From: Mauremys mutica
Taxonomy: Eukaryota; Chordata; Testudines; Geoemydidae
DNA length: 64,000 nt
Direction of reading: 5' to 3'
Assembly (NCBI RefSeq): GCF_020497125.1
Contig: NC_059077.1
Coordinates: 25,619,340-25,683,339, forward strand
Shown here one piece after another: positions 11,491-21,629 of the stretch. The position numbers and the translations under genes are program-made. Under the pieces are notes generated by a model. It was not told the DNA's origin, did not search any database, and saw only the letters and a program-made list of their open reading frames with translations. The first letter of the stretch is position 1. Every line of letters starts with the position of its first letter.

Positions 11491-11586
11491 TTTACACGTG
11501 TCTTGGAAGTGGGGGAAACGGGGAGAACGGGGTATTTAACCGAAGAGGAGAGTCAACAGTAACTGGGTAAAGAAACAGGGGCAGGT

Positions 11587-12039
11587 TCAGCTTCTCTGTA
11601 AAGAAACTGAACAGTCACAGGTCACGCTGCTCGCTGCTCGCTGGTATTTGAAGAGTTCCTTGTCGCTGTCCCAGGCGCCTGTATAGGGCTTCATGAGCAA
11701 GTGCATTAGCGGGCAGGCTGGGTCACCGAGGATCACTATAGGCAAATGCACATCCACAACAGTTATTTCGTGGTACGGGAAGAAACTACCTTCCAGCAGG
11801 CGTCTGAGCAGCCCACAGTTCCTGAGAAAACACGCATCAGGAACCTTGCCCGGCCATCCGACGTTCATGTTGGTAAAACGTCCCCTATGGTCCCCCAGTG
11901 CTTGCAGAACCATTGAAAAGTAGCCCAATTTCTCAGCAGCTGAATGTGGAAGAGGTGGACGATAAAGTGCGAGGAGGAGAAAACGGCGAGGATCGCAGCG
12001 GGCTCCATGCTTGCAGTGCTGTGGCGTCCACGCTGTCAC
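11587..12039 (-). pseudogene. PIF/Harbinger DDE transposase (HARBI1-like) remnant
   Basis: The intact enzyme cuts the element ends and joins them to a new 3-bp target. This 150-codon frame keeps only the middle of the catalytic domain: GYFSMVLQALGDHRGRF, NVGWPGKVPDACFLRN, FFPYHEITV, and PIVILGDPACPLMHLLMKPYTG. The aspartate of GDPACPL corresponds to the second acid of the DDE triad; the family normally has tyrosine where this copy has cysteine. The segment with the first aspartate (DG motif) is absent upstream, and the frame ends in unrelated residues before the region that should hold the glutamate. So the gene has internal deletions on both sides and cannot be active. It is far shorter than the usual 350 or so residues. 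Confidence 0.85.
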
Positions 12040-12284
12040 TGACCAGAAAAGTGCACGAACAGATTGGCCGCAGGCGCTTTCAGGGAGGGAGGGAGTGAGG
12101 GCGTGATTGACGGTTCAATGACGACAGTTACCCAAAACCACCCTCGACACATTTTTTCCCCCAGCAGGCATTGGGGGCTCTACCCAGCATTCCAATGGGC
12201 AGCGGGGAGTGCGGGAACTGTGGGATAGCTTCCCACAGTGCACCGCTTCCAAAGTCGACGCTGGCCCCTTGAATGTGGACTCAG

Positions 12285-12394
12285 AAATTCGAATTAGTGT
12301 ATTTAGTATGGATACACAAATTCGACTTCATAAGGTCGAATCCACAAATTCAAACTAAGTTGATTCGAAATAGTCTTGTAGTGTAGACAAGGCC
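12285..12394. repeat. Harbinger 3' subterminal repeats and TIR
   Basis: Contains AAATTCGAATTAG, AAATTCGACTTC, AAGGTCGAATCC and TTGATTCGAAATAG before the inverted TIR ending AAGGCC. It mirrors the 5' array but is shorter. Confidence 0.68.
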
Positions 12395-13112
12395 AAAGAC
12401 ACACTAGCCACCAGACAGGTGATAGAGGGCGATCACCTACTTAAGCAGCCATTGTCCAGTGGGGGGGAAGGTATAAAAAAGAAATTTACATTTCATCTCA
12501 GGGATGATTTAAACCTCACATCCACAACAGACTGTGTGTCACCATGACTCAGCAAGGATGTTTCTAGCACAAGAAATTGAGTTATAAAGGGGGAGGAAAA
12601 CACTGGACTTCACCTCTCCTTCTCCCATCTCTCTGCCGAGGACATCAACTCTCAAAGAACTGAACTAAGGGGGAGTGGTCCCAGGCTGGAAGGAGACCCA
12701 GCCTGTGAAATTTACAACAGCATATGGTGAGACAAAATCTTTGCTTTTAAGTTCACTTAGCTTGTTAAGTTAAGTTTTAGCTTGTATATTACTCTTTTAT
12801 TTAGTTATGAAATGATGGACTTTCTATGAGCTTGCATTGTTCAGTAGTGTTCTGGACAGTACAAGATGCACATTTCTGGGGGAATAAGGCTGGGACTTGA
12901 GAGCTTGTGAGTGTCACCCTGTATGTAATTCATGAGCAACTGGTCAGAGTGCTCATGTGTTTAGCTGGGAGTGAATGTACATGTTGAAGGCTGTGTGAGC
13001 AGGCCAAGGGTGGCTGTTTTGACAGCAAAGCAGTGTAAAAGGCACCCCAGGTTAGAGAGTTAAGGGGACACCACTGTTCAACTGTCCAGACTGTACCCTG
13101 AGTAATGTCACA
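12395..13112 (+). mobile_element. LTR-like repeat, right part
   Basis: Continues the LTR-like unit interrupted at 7528. It holds a TATAAAAAAG-type box near 12472 and ends ...GTAATGTCACA at 13112. The stretch GGCTGTTTTGACAGCAAAG followed by a CACCCCAGGTTAGAGAG-type block is one I associate with turtle endogenous-retrovirus LTRs. The family name is not asserted. Confidence 0.5.
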
Positions 13113-13199
13113 ATGATAAACTTCATTCACCCAACTGATTACCAGCAAAAATGTCCAGATTTGCTTTCTGTAGTTCTTTAGACAAAGGCAGGACAACAC

Positions 13200-14880
13200 T
13201 TGAAATGCTTTCCATGTCAGCTATGAAAATTGATTATGGTATAGAACATTTGTGCTTTTAGTGCAGCCTCCTTTAGTGGCATGCTTTGTATTTCCTCTAG
13301 GGCATCAATAGCAGCTGAAAATAGTTCCACAAATATGATGACACAGTCATGGCACTCCATCCACCAGGGTTTCTCTCACAGGTTTGAGTCTTGAATGCAC
13401 CCCAGCTGGAGTTACCTTTCTGATTATCTTGAATAAATATCTGATCACTGAGCAGACTGGGAAAGGGCGGGGGGAACCCATGCAAGTTTCCTGCACCGTG
13501 CCAATAGTGCTGCAGATAATTGGAAGTGTTGCTGCACTAATGATGGCCAGATTTAAGACATTGTAGCAGTGCATGTATGTAGCTTTGACTTTTGCTTAAA
13601 CACTATGGCATGCTTATTGTGCTGGCTCCATCATAGCCTTGTCCAGAGAGAAATTCCAAAATGAGGCCATGTTTTGCCAGCTCCTGATGAGTTACAGAAT
13701 CTAAGTCAGAGATGGTTAAATCCTCAACACTGATGTAGGTTATAAAAACCTCAGCTATGGAATCCTCAGAAACATAGCATATTGTAAGGACCCACAGGGC
13801 TAGAAGCCAGGTCCGTGGAGTGGGGGACAGCTGACAGTCCCATATCACTAGCAGGAGGTCACACACAGCTTCCTCCATGGAGCATGTGGAGATTAGGTGC
13901 CACAGAATATACTGCCCAAAGGGTCTGAGGCCTTCTGTTTGGCCATGCTCACTATTTAACCCTGGAGGGTCCCCCTAAAAGTTGTCTGAGAGAGAGTTCT
14001 GTGTAGCTCAAAAGCTTGTCTCTCTCACCAACAGAAGTTGATCCAATAAAAGACATTGCTCACCCACATTGTCTCTCTAATATCATGGGACCAACACGGC
14101 TACAACAACATGAGATATATTGGTTGTTTAGTCAATGAGCACTTCAAAGACCTTGGCTCGCAAAATGTGTGCAACAATTTTTTGTTGAATTTGATGGCCT
14201 ATAATGGCTATTATTTCATTGTGAATCTTCCAGATCATTTATGATGCATTTCCGGTGATAGATTGAAAGTTTTGCTTGACATTCTTATCCGTGGCATATA
14301 AGTGAAGATGTAACGCAGCTTGGACCAGTCCTTTGTTGACAGTCATCTGTTCTAGATGAAATGATCCATAATCATAATGACCTCTGAGAGGCAGCTGTTG
14401 ATGTCTGCAAAACTCAAATGTCTTGATAACGTGGACAAGACATTCCTGATTTGCTGAAACTGCCTTTTGTCTGACACTTGAAAGATTTTGAACATTGGTA
14501 TTCTCATCAATGAATATTTTAAGGAAGTCATCAACCTTCTGTATGGCATTTTTATGATACTGAGTATTCTTGTGGTGGCTAAAGACTTCTTTGGTATCTT
14601 TACAGTTTGTAGAGGGATGCATGACAAGCAGCCTGAGTTTCTGCTCTTGTTTTGTAATGGTGGCAGGAGTAAACACCACACAGAATTTACAAAATATACC
14701 CAGCTATGTGGCACTGTACGCCATCCAGGGATATTGCAATAGCCATTTGCACTGAAAAGTGTTTCTCTTTGCCTGCAGGGCACAGGAAATTTGTAACTGG
14801 ATAGTGATATCCAGCACGCAGTATAATCATTCGGTCGCTATCACTGTAATTGACCACCACAAAATAAACCAATATCAATG
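13200..14880 (-). pseudogene. hAT transposase pseudogene, ZMYM1-like with TTF-type zinc finger
   Basis: Read right to left, the pieces follow the order of ZMYM1-like hAT proteins. First comes a TTF-type zinc-finger stretch near 14690-14770 (KWLLQYPWMAYSAT, FCKFCVVFTP). Next is the DUF4371-like region at 14239-14679 (HHKNTQYHKNAIQKVDDF, then RHQQLPLRGH). At 13603-13878 is ITYISVEDLT followed by LSGQGYDGAS, the catalytic-core landmark. Last, in a shifted frame at about 13290-13380, ECHDCVIIFVELFSAAIDAL. Several stops and frame changes separate them, and 13880-14238 holds unrelated inserted sequence, including a fold-back repeat. ZMYM1 itself is a domesticated gene of this kind, but this copy is broken. 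The element ends were not found. Confidence 0.8.
13985..14110 (+). repeat. Second copy of the fold-back interspersed repeat
   Basis: GAGAGAGAGTTCTGTGTAGC, AAAGCTTGTCTCTCTCACCA, CAATAAAAGACATTGCTCAC and GGGACCAACACGGCTACAAC match the right half of the repeat at 5557-5760. It sits inside the hAT pseudogene, so it inserted after that gene died or as part of its decay. Confidence 0.65.
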
Positions 14881-15282
14881 TTTCATATATGGTTGTTATT
14901 CTTTCATTATTTTCATGGGTGAAGAGTAGGGTTGATTTCCACTTGGCCCTTCTCTTGATTCTGCTGTTTGTGGCACTGGAGATCTAGCCTGTTTCTGCGA
15001 AGACGCTGGCATTGGTGGGAGAAATGTCTGTTGCTTTCTTCATATTAGTTTTTGGCTTCTAAACTCAATTATGTAATTCCTTCTAGCCATGTGTTCTGTA
15101 AATGTGGAAACAACATTTTCATAGGTTCCAACATTTTCTGTGTTTCCAATATTAGATAAATACCACATTTTGTCTGAAGTGTATGTGCATGGTTTTTATT
15201 GGTTGGAAGAGATGTTTGCTTCTCACTGCTTAATGTACATGTAAATGAGAATGTACAATTGTGAATTTGTAGTAGCATCTAT

Positions 15283-15391
15283 GGCCAATGGGGGAGTCGG
15301 GACCCAGAGTCCCCCGCTCTCCTTCGTCGAGCCTCTGGAGGAAATACAGAAGCACAGGGCCTCTGTGTGGCTGGATCTGGCCTACGGCAGG
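15283..15391 (+). other. Possible exon: GC-rich open stretch with a donor-like end
   Basis: A GC-rich island in AT-rich flanks opens with ATG at 15283 and reads MANGGVGTQSPPLSFVEPLE then EIQKHRASVWLDLAYG before CAG/GTCTGT. The frame is open upstream to 15245 and on to 15460. I do not recognise the protein. It could be a first exon, a retrocopied fragment or chance; the GC jump is the main reason to list it. Confidence 0.22.
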
Positions 15392-15460
15392 TCTGTCCTT
15401 TGTACAATGTCAGCTACCATAGATGCTGGAATTGGAACAAAGTCGAAGATTATATCCTAA

Positions 15461-16257
15461 ACAAACACACTGTCAACCTGTTTATCATCATTCTGATCTC
15501 CACTTTGAATCATGGGTCTATAGCTCTTGCATCTTTAAATTGAGAAACTGTCTTAATGCTCTCCTATGTGACCAAAATTAAACAGACTCCAAAGGAAAAT
15601 AATTCAATTACTATATTAAGCTAACATGCAGGGAGGGGTGGGAGGAAGCTCTCATTTCAATCCTTTTTCATTTATAGACATTCCACCCACAATGAAACCT
15701 GGGTTTCACCAATGGAGTCCTTTGCAGTACATATGCAAGCAGTTAGAAAAGAATGCTGGACTTCATTTCTATCCTGAATAGCCAAGGAACAGATCAGAAT
15801 CTGCTTCTTACACTACTTCCTATAAAATTTTTAACATGCGATTCCAAAATAAAGATAGTAAATGGTGATATTCAAAGCTCTTTTATCCCCAAAGAATGAG
15901 GTATGCTACTATGGCTCAATATCTCTTGCTCCCTGCCAAATCAGAGGAACATTCGGCACACAAATAATTCTGAATGTACCTTTCCTCTCAAGCTACCTCT
16001 CCCTCCAGTCACACTGAGAGCTCCATATTATGAGATCACCCCAAAACGCAGCATTTGGTGACAATACTCTTTTGTATAGAGAGACATCTTGCAACATGTT
16101 TTATTATAATTTTATACCCCAAATTGTATAAAATACAATTAACCTTAGGATAAAGAAGATCCTAATAAGCTAAAAGTAGGGTTCTAAGTTGAAAGACAGA
16201 AACCAGGTTCACTCAGTTTCCATTTTTTTTGTCCACGTTATTTTGAAGGTCCAAAGC
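15461..16257. other. Unassigned AT-rich sequence
   Basis: Nothing I can name on either strand. Confidence 0.45.
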
Positions 16258-16672
16258 TAGAGCTGGTTGAAAGTTTTCAAACAAAAATATTTGTCAGAAA
16301 GTGTCTTTTTTTCAATAAAAATTTTCTTAAAAACATTTGATATTTCCAATTTCCTGAAAATGTATTGCCTACTATTGATTGGATTTTTTATCATTTTTTT
16401 TTTAATTACCAACTACAATTGGTCATTTTAGTGAGGAAGATGTGAGTTTAAAAATAGAAAATTAAGAACTAAAAATGTCTATTTTGATATAATTTTAAAA
16501 GAAAATTCTGACTTTTTAAAAACAAAAACCATCAGTTAAAAAAATCTTTTATGGATAATTTTGAAACGCAGAAATTGGTCTCTTTTTTAAAAAAAAATAT
16601 CAGAACAAAACTACAATTTTCACTAACAATTTAAAAAAAACAAAACATTTTACAAAGCTTTGACCAGCTCTG
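16258..16672. mobile_element. AT-rich TIR element (AGAGCTGGT ends)
   Basis: The left end TAGAGCTGGTTGAAAGTTTT is inverted against AAAGCTTTGACCAGCTCT on the right. The interior is about 80% A+T with internal AAAATTTT-type fold-backs. I recognise the GAGCTGGTCAAAA end as a widespread sauropsid non-autonomous DNA transposon. Flanks TCCAAAGC and TCAAAAAG are only partly alike, so any 8-bp TSD has decayed. Confidence 0.65.
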
Positions 16673-17572
16673 TCAAAAAGTAAATTAATGAGGGCTTGTT
16701 CCAGCTCCCTTTCAAATAAATAGATGACGCTTCCTTCACTTCAGTGGCAGCTGGATCAGAATGCAGTCAAATATACTTTTCATAATATTTTGTAGTGGTG
16801 CAAAGCAGCTAGAAATTCTCTGTATCCAGCCCCTCTGGATTTCTCTTACATAAGGGAATCCCAGTGGCTCTGTGCCACCCTGTGTCCAACCCCTGATGAG
16901 GGGATGTTTCCAGGGAAAAGGAGTTCTGGTTGGGGTGACCCAGTGATCCCCTGGCTGTTGGAATGGTGCCTGGAGGTGTGTATAGCTGGGTCAGGTGTAA
17001 GAGTACTTTGATTGCTTTAATTTACACCAAACCAGCCTGGCACCTGGCAGTCCCCAGGATTAGGGGAATGCAAAGATTTGTGTAAATCCACTTTTGCCCT
17101 TCTACTCTTTGAGAATTCAGGCCACTGCCAATAACTTTAGCATGAGGAAGCTCAGGCCAGCCATTCCCTGGAATGGAGCAAAAATGTTTAAACATCAAAA
17201 ACTTTAGACCATAAAACTGAAAGCAAAGATGAGACCATGGAATTTACATCTGTACATTCTGTATTGATAAGTGGAATTTTAAAGACTTCTGTGCATATTG
17301 ACTTTAAGGGGGTTACCTGCTTCAAGTGCTTTGTGTCAGCAATGTGCTGGACAGAGCCCTCACTAAAATTCCAACACCAAATCAAAAAAAGAGTTGGAAG
17401 TGATTTTCTTGCTTCTGAGAGAGTCCATACATGCTCTGTCAAATTTCTTCTGAAAAGCAAATTTTGCCTTTGAAATTCATCAGACTACAGCAAATAGGGG
17501 GTAGTTACTAAATAGGTACCTGTTATGACCTGCCTAAAAATCTACAAGACGCTCAAGCCCCTTACAAATTCT
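16673..17572. other. Unassigned sequence between two TIR elements
   Basis: Open frames at 17188-17473 overlap on opposite strands and show no domain. Nothing else supported. Confidence 0.45.
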
Positions 17573-17964
17573 ACATCAACTAGGGCTGTCGATTAATCGC
17601 AGTTAATTCAAGCGATTAACTAAAAAAATTAATTGTGATTTAAAAAATTAATCACGATTAATCAGTTTTAATCTCACTGTTAAACAATAGAATAGTATTA
17701 AATATTTTGGATGTTTTCTACATTTTCATACATATTGTATTCTGTGTGGTAATTGATATCAAAATGTATATTATTATTACAAATATTTGCACTATAAAAA
17801 TGATAAATGAAAGAAATCGTATTTTTCAATTCACCTCAGACAACTACTGTAGTGCAATCTCTTTGTCGTTAAAGTACAACTTACAAATGTAGATTTTTTT
17901 GTTACATAACTGCACTCAGAAAGAAAACAATGTAACACTTCAGAGCCTGAAAGTCCACTCAGTC

Positions 17965-18174
17965 CTATTTCTTGTTCAGCCAATCGCTAAGACAAATGAG
18001 TTTGTTAACAATTACAGGAGATAATGCTGCCTTCTTCCAATTTACAGTGTCACCGGAAAGTGAGAACAGGTATTTGCATGGCACTTTTGTAGCTGGCATT
18101 GCAAGGTATTTACGTGCCAGATATGCTAAACATTTGTATGCCGCTTCATGCTTCGGCACCAGTCCAGAGGACAT
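17965..18174 (-). pseudogene. hAT dimerisation domain fragment in left arm
   Basis: The minus-strand frame reads YLARKYLAMPATKVPCKYLF, then SLSGDTVNWKKAALSP, and ends LICLSDWLNKK-stop. This is the C-terminal hAT dimerisation region seen in ZBED-like transposases, where P-T-S/KVPCERLFSxxG is the hallmark. It is the inverted duplicate of the right-arm coding end, so it has no N-terminal partner on this strand and cannot encode a working enzyme. Confidence 0.82.
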
Positions 18175-18236
18175 GCTTTCATGCTGATGACACTCATTTT
18201 AAAAAAATGTGTTAATTAAATTTGTGACTGAACTCC

Positions 18237-18762
18237 TTGGGGGAGAATTGTATGTCCCCCTGCTCTGTTTTACCCGCATTCTGCCATATATTTCACGTTA
18301 TAGTAGTCTCGGATGATGACCTAGCACATGTTGTTCATTTTAAGAACACTTTCACTACAGATTTCACAAAACACAAAGAAGGTACCAGTGTGAGATTTCT
18401 AAAGATAGCTATAGTGCTCGACCCAAGGTTTAAGAATCTGAAGTGCCTTCCAAAACATGAGCGGGATGAGTTGCGGAGCATGCTTTCAGAAGTCTTAAAA
18501 GACCAACACTCCAACGTGGAAACGACAGAACCTGAACCACCAAAAAAGAAAATTAACCTTCTGCTGGTGGCATCTGACATGCATTGGTCCGCACTGCTTT
18601 GGATGGTTATCAAGCAGATACCATTGTCAACTTGGATGCATGTCCTCTCGAATGGCGGTTGAAGCATGAAGGGACATATGAATCTTTAATGCATCTGGCA
18701 TGTAAATATCTTGTGACACTGGCTACAACAATGCCATGTAAACGCCTGCAAATATAAACAAA
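18237..18762 (+). pseudogene. hAT transposase C-terminal fragment
   Basis: The plus-strand frame to 18662 carries VLDPRFKNLKCLP, ERDELRSMLSEVLK and EPEPPKKKINLLL, typical of the region just before the hAT dimerisation domain in ZBED1-like transposases. A frame change near 18620 leads into ACPLEWRLKHEGTYESL, then ACKYLVTLATTMPCKRLQI, the start of the dimerisation domain, which then stops. The zinc finger (BED) and the catalytic N-terminal two-thirds are missing. It is clearly a relic carried by the fold-back element. Confidence 0.82.
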
Positions 18763-19213
18763 GTTGTTTGTCTGAGTGATTGGCTAAGCAAGAACTATAG
18801 GACTTAGTGAATTAGCAGGCTCTAAAATTTTACATTGTTTTACTTTTGAATGGAGTTTTTTTGTACATAATTCTACATTTGTAAGTTCAGCTTTCATGAT
18901 AAAGAGATGAAGGGCCATACAAATGTTTAGCATATCTGGCATGTAGATACCTTGCAATGCCAGCTACAAAAATACTTGTATTAGGTGAATTGAAAAATAC
19001 TATTTATTTTGTTTTATAGGGGCAAATATTTGTAATAAAAATAAATATAAAGTGAGCACTGTACTCTTTGTATTCTGTGTTGTAATTGAAATCAATATAT
19101 TTGAAAATGTAGAAAACATCCAAAATATTTAAATAAATGGTATTCTAGTATGGTTTAACAGTGTGATTAATCGCAATTAAACTTTTAAATCTCTTGACAG
19201 CCCTAACACCAAC

Positions 19214-21600
19214 CCAATTTGAATGACACAAGTTGAACGTTGTGCTATGCCTGTCTATAATAGTCACACAAACATTTCCAGCAAGTACACGTAATAGAAG
19301 TTTGTTTGCCAGCTGGTTTTGCTTCTTCCCTTTGTAGTATATACAAGAAAGCATTTTTATTTAACTGTGAAAAAACATCTAAATGGATTCCCTGATCCCT
19401 CAGCCCTCCTCTGGCTGAGCTCTCACACAAGGTGTACATGTTACAAGGGAAGGAGGCCATTTTTGCCAGAGCCTTTTGTTAAAATATTGGCAGCACATCA
19501 CTGCTTTGTGCATGCCTAATGTTTAGAGAGATGGTATTTGTCATATAATTATATACTCAGAACCATTTTCCAATATAAGATATTTCAAAAGATATTTAAC
19601 AAATCACACATAAAAATGCAATTCAGCTTGATGTCAAAGTGTTTCCTGTTCATTTTATGTGAAGCTGCTTGGTTTATTTAGGGAATAATTAAATGAAAAC
19701 TCACTCTTGTAACATCTGTTTGTACTGATAGATATCTCAGGGATTAAGGTATTGCTGTCACTTTTGACCTATACAGGGACTCTGCTGCCACTCACTGTGT
19801 GGGTTAAGGAGGAAAAGCTCAAATGTGAACTCTGCAGGGATGCTTTGTATGTCTCATCCATACAAATTTCAAATGAATCACCATGACAAATAATATGATT
19901 TACTCAATAGGCTAGACGTGATTTATTCAATGGGCCAATTATTTGCCTAGTTTCCTTTTGTAAAATCCCCTTTAAATTTCTTTGAGTACAAAGACGTTGT
20001 TGAAGTGAAACTCCTCATTTTAAAAAGAAACAATTTTAAATCAGCTGAACTAATTTTTGGTAAAGATCTGGGCAGACAGAGGCCAGATTTATGCTCAATT
20101 TCAGCTTAGGCTCCTAAATCACTTTGAAACGTTTGAAACTTTTTTATCTTATATTTCACTATATTAATTTTGCATTGCTCTATGGACAGTTGATGTATAA
20201 CTATCAGAGTGGAGCATGTTGCAATGTGTTATGTCACTGTCTCACAGAATTTTTGGAGGACATGTTGCTACTGTCTGAGTTCCCTTACGTGTGGCACTCA
20301 ATGGGTTAATAATAACACTATCAAGTACTATCATAACAAATGGCCAGAGAGTTGACTGATTAATATTAGGTAACATACTGTCATGTTAAGTTAAATAACC
20401 ATTGAAACTCTAGCATCTCATCTAATGTCTGGTTTTATTTGAGCTGAAAGGCTGCAGTTGAACCAATGAATAGGACTCAGATCTTTGCTATTTAATCTTA
20501 ATAAGCTGCATGATCTGTGCACAATTTTAATTTACCAGGAACATTCATTTCTTCCAGAGAATTTCACTACTTATTTTTGGCTAAAAACCAACCAAACAAA
20601 AAGAAGATTGGAAATCTGGCCTCAAGTTTCATGGAAAGTTCACAAGAATGTTTTGTTTTCCATCTATATTCTATTGCTCTTTAAAAACAAAGTACCCTCT
20701 TTAGAAAGCTCTTTGCCATAAGGCCACCAGTTTTAAACATGCACCTCTCTGTTACATGCAAGACACCTGTCTCCCGAGAGCAACCTTCTAGAGGAAGCAC
20801 TGTGTTAGGCAGTGTGAAAGGACATACCAGAGTACAATGATCTATGTTCATTCTCACTGGGAGATTCAATTGAGTATTTGTCCGTGAGTTCCAACAGAGG
20901 ACAATACATTCTTCCCCACTTTTTTTTTTAAACAGAAGTTTAATTTTGTTAGGACAAAGAAAACCAGTACAACTACCTGTTTCTTGGGTACAGATGGAGC
21001 TGGGGTGTTTTTTTTTCAACTTAGTCAGGCTTCCAAATATAACTTTATCCAGGGAATTTTGTTTTACAAAAAATCAAATGTAATTCAATTTAAAATCTCT
21101 GTGGACATTTAAAGAAATAGTCTGCAAAAGCCATATACATTGTGGCATGACTAACACAGTCCCTTTGTGATAATGAGACACTGAACCTTTTCTGAACTCG
21201 AGCTCAGTAGTTCCAGTCCTGCTTGGACTTGTAAAAACTGAAAGTCATTACCATCTCATAGTTGATTGGTGACTAATATGAAATTAATAGGTGATTTCAA
21301 TCCAGTTCCCATAACCACCAACTCATTTGGTATTAAGACCCTTGTTGGAGGATCAGAGCAGAAGGGCAAAGGACTGAATAGGCCATGGAGACTAAAACAT
21401 TTGTTCATCCACAAAGGTGGCTTCTCCATACTGGGGTTTAAAGATATTTGTACAGTGGTGGTAGTCTTGCCCCTTCTCCTGTAATGTGGGTATATAGAGA
21501 ACTGCAATATCCAGGGCTAGGGCCTTCCTCATGACATCTTCCATGAACAGTAAATTCACTTATATTCTTAGCTTAGTAGTTAGTCATTAAGGTTTATAGC
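19214..21600. other. Unassigned AT-rich sequence, 2.4 kb
   Basis: No gene, RNA or named element supported. A stretch at 20081-20130 (GGCCAGATTTATGCTCAATT type) resembles the short dispersed amniote repeats seen elsewhere in the window, but is too decayed to place. Confidence 0.45.
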
Positions 21601-21629
21601 ACAGTACAGATTATTTCTCTCTCCCCGTT

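Larger units (their letters stand above)
7529..12394 (+). mobile_element. PIF/Harbinger DNA transposon, 4.87 kb, defective
   Basis: The left end GGCCTGGTCTACACTA is matched by the inverted right end TAGTGTAGACAAGGCC. The 3 bases AAA precede the left end and follow the right end, consistent with the 3-bp duplications of PIF/Harbinger elements; removing the element restores a continuous LTR. Inside are the two genes typical of the superfamily in convergent order: a Myb/SANT-like DNA-binding ORF1 on the plus strand (7919-10780, two exons) and a transposase remnant on the minus strand (11587-12039). Both are broken, so this copy could move only with help from an intact relative. Confidence 0.88.
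17581..19205. mobile_element. Fold-back hAT transposon, 1625 bp, with TSD
   Basis: Ends TAGGGCTGTC and GACAGCCCTA are perfect inverted repeats. ACATCAAC (17573-17580) and ACACCAAC (19206-19213) flank it, an 8-bp TSD with one mismatch, as hAT makes. The left arm (17581-18166) is an inverted copy of the right arm (18655-19205). Both contain the TTAATCGCGATTAATC-type runs, the TTTTTCAATTCACC block and the transposase C-terminus, so nearly the whole element can fold into one hairpin. The 490-bp middle holds a transposase fragment. The right arm also carries a short extra duplication around 18905-18970. A truncated relative lies at 41981-42400. Confidence 0.9.
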
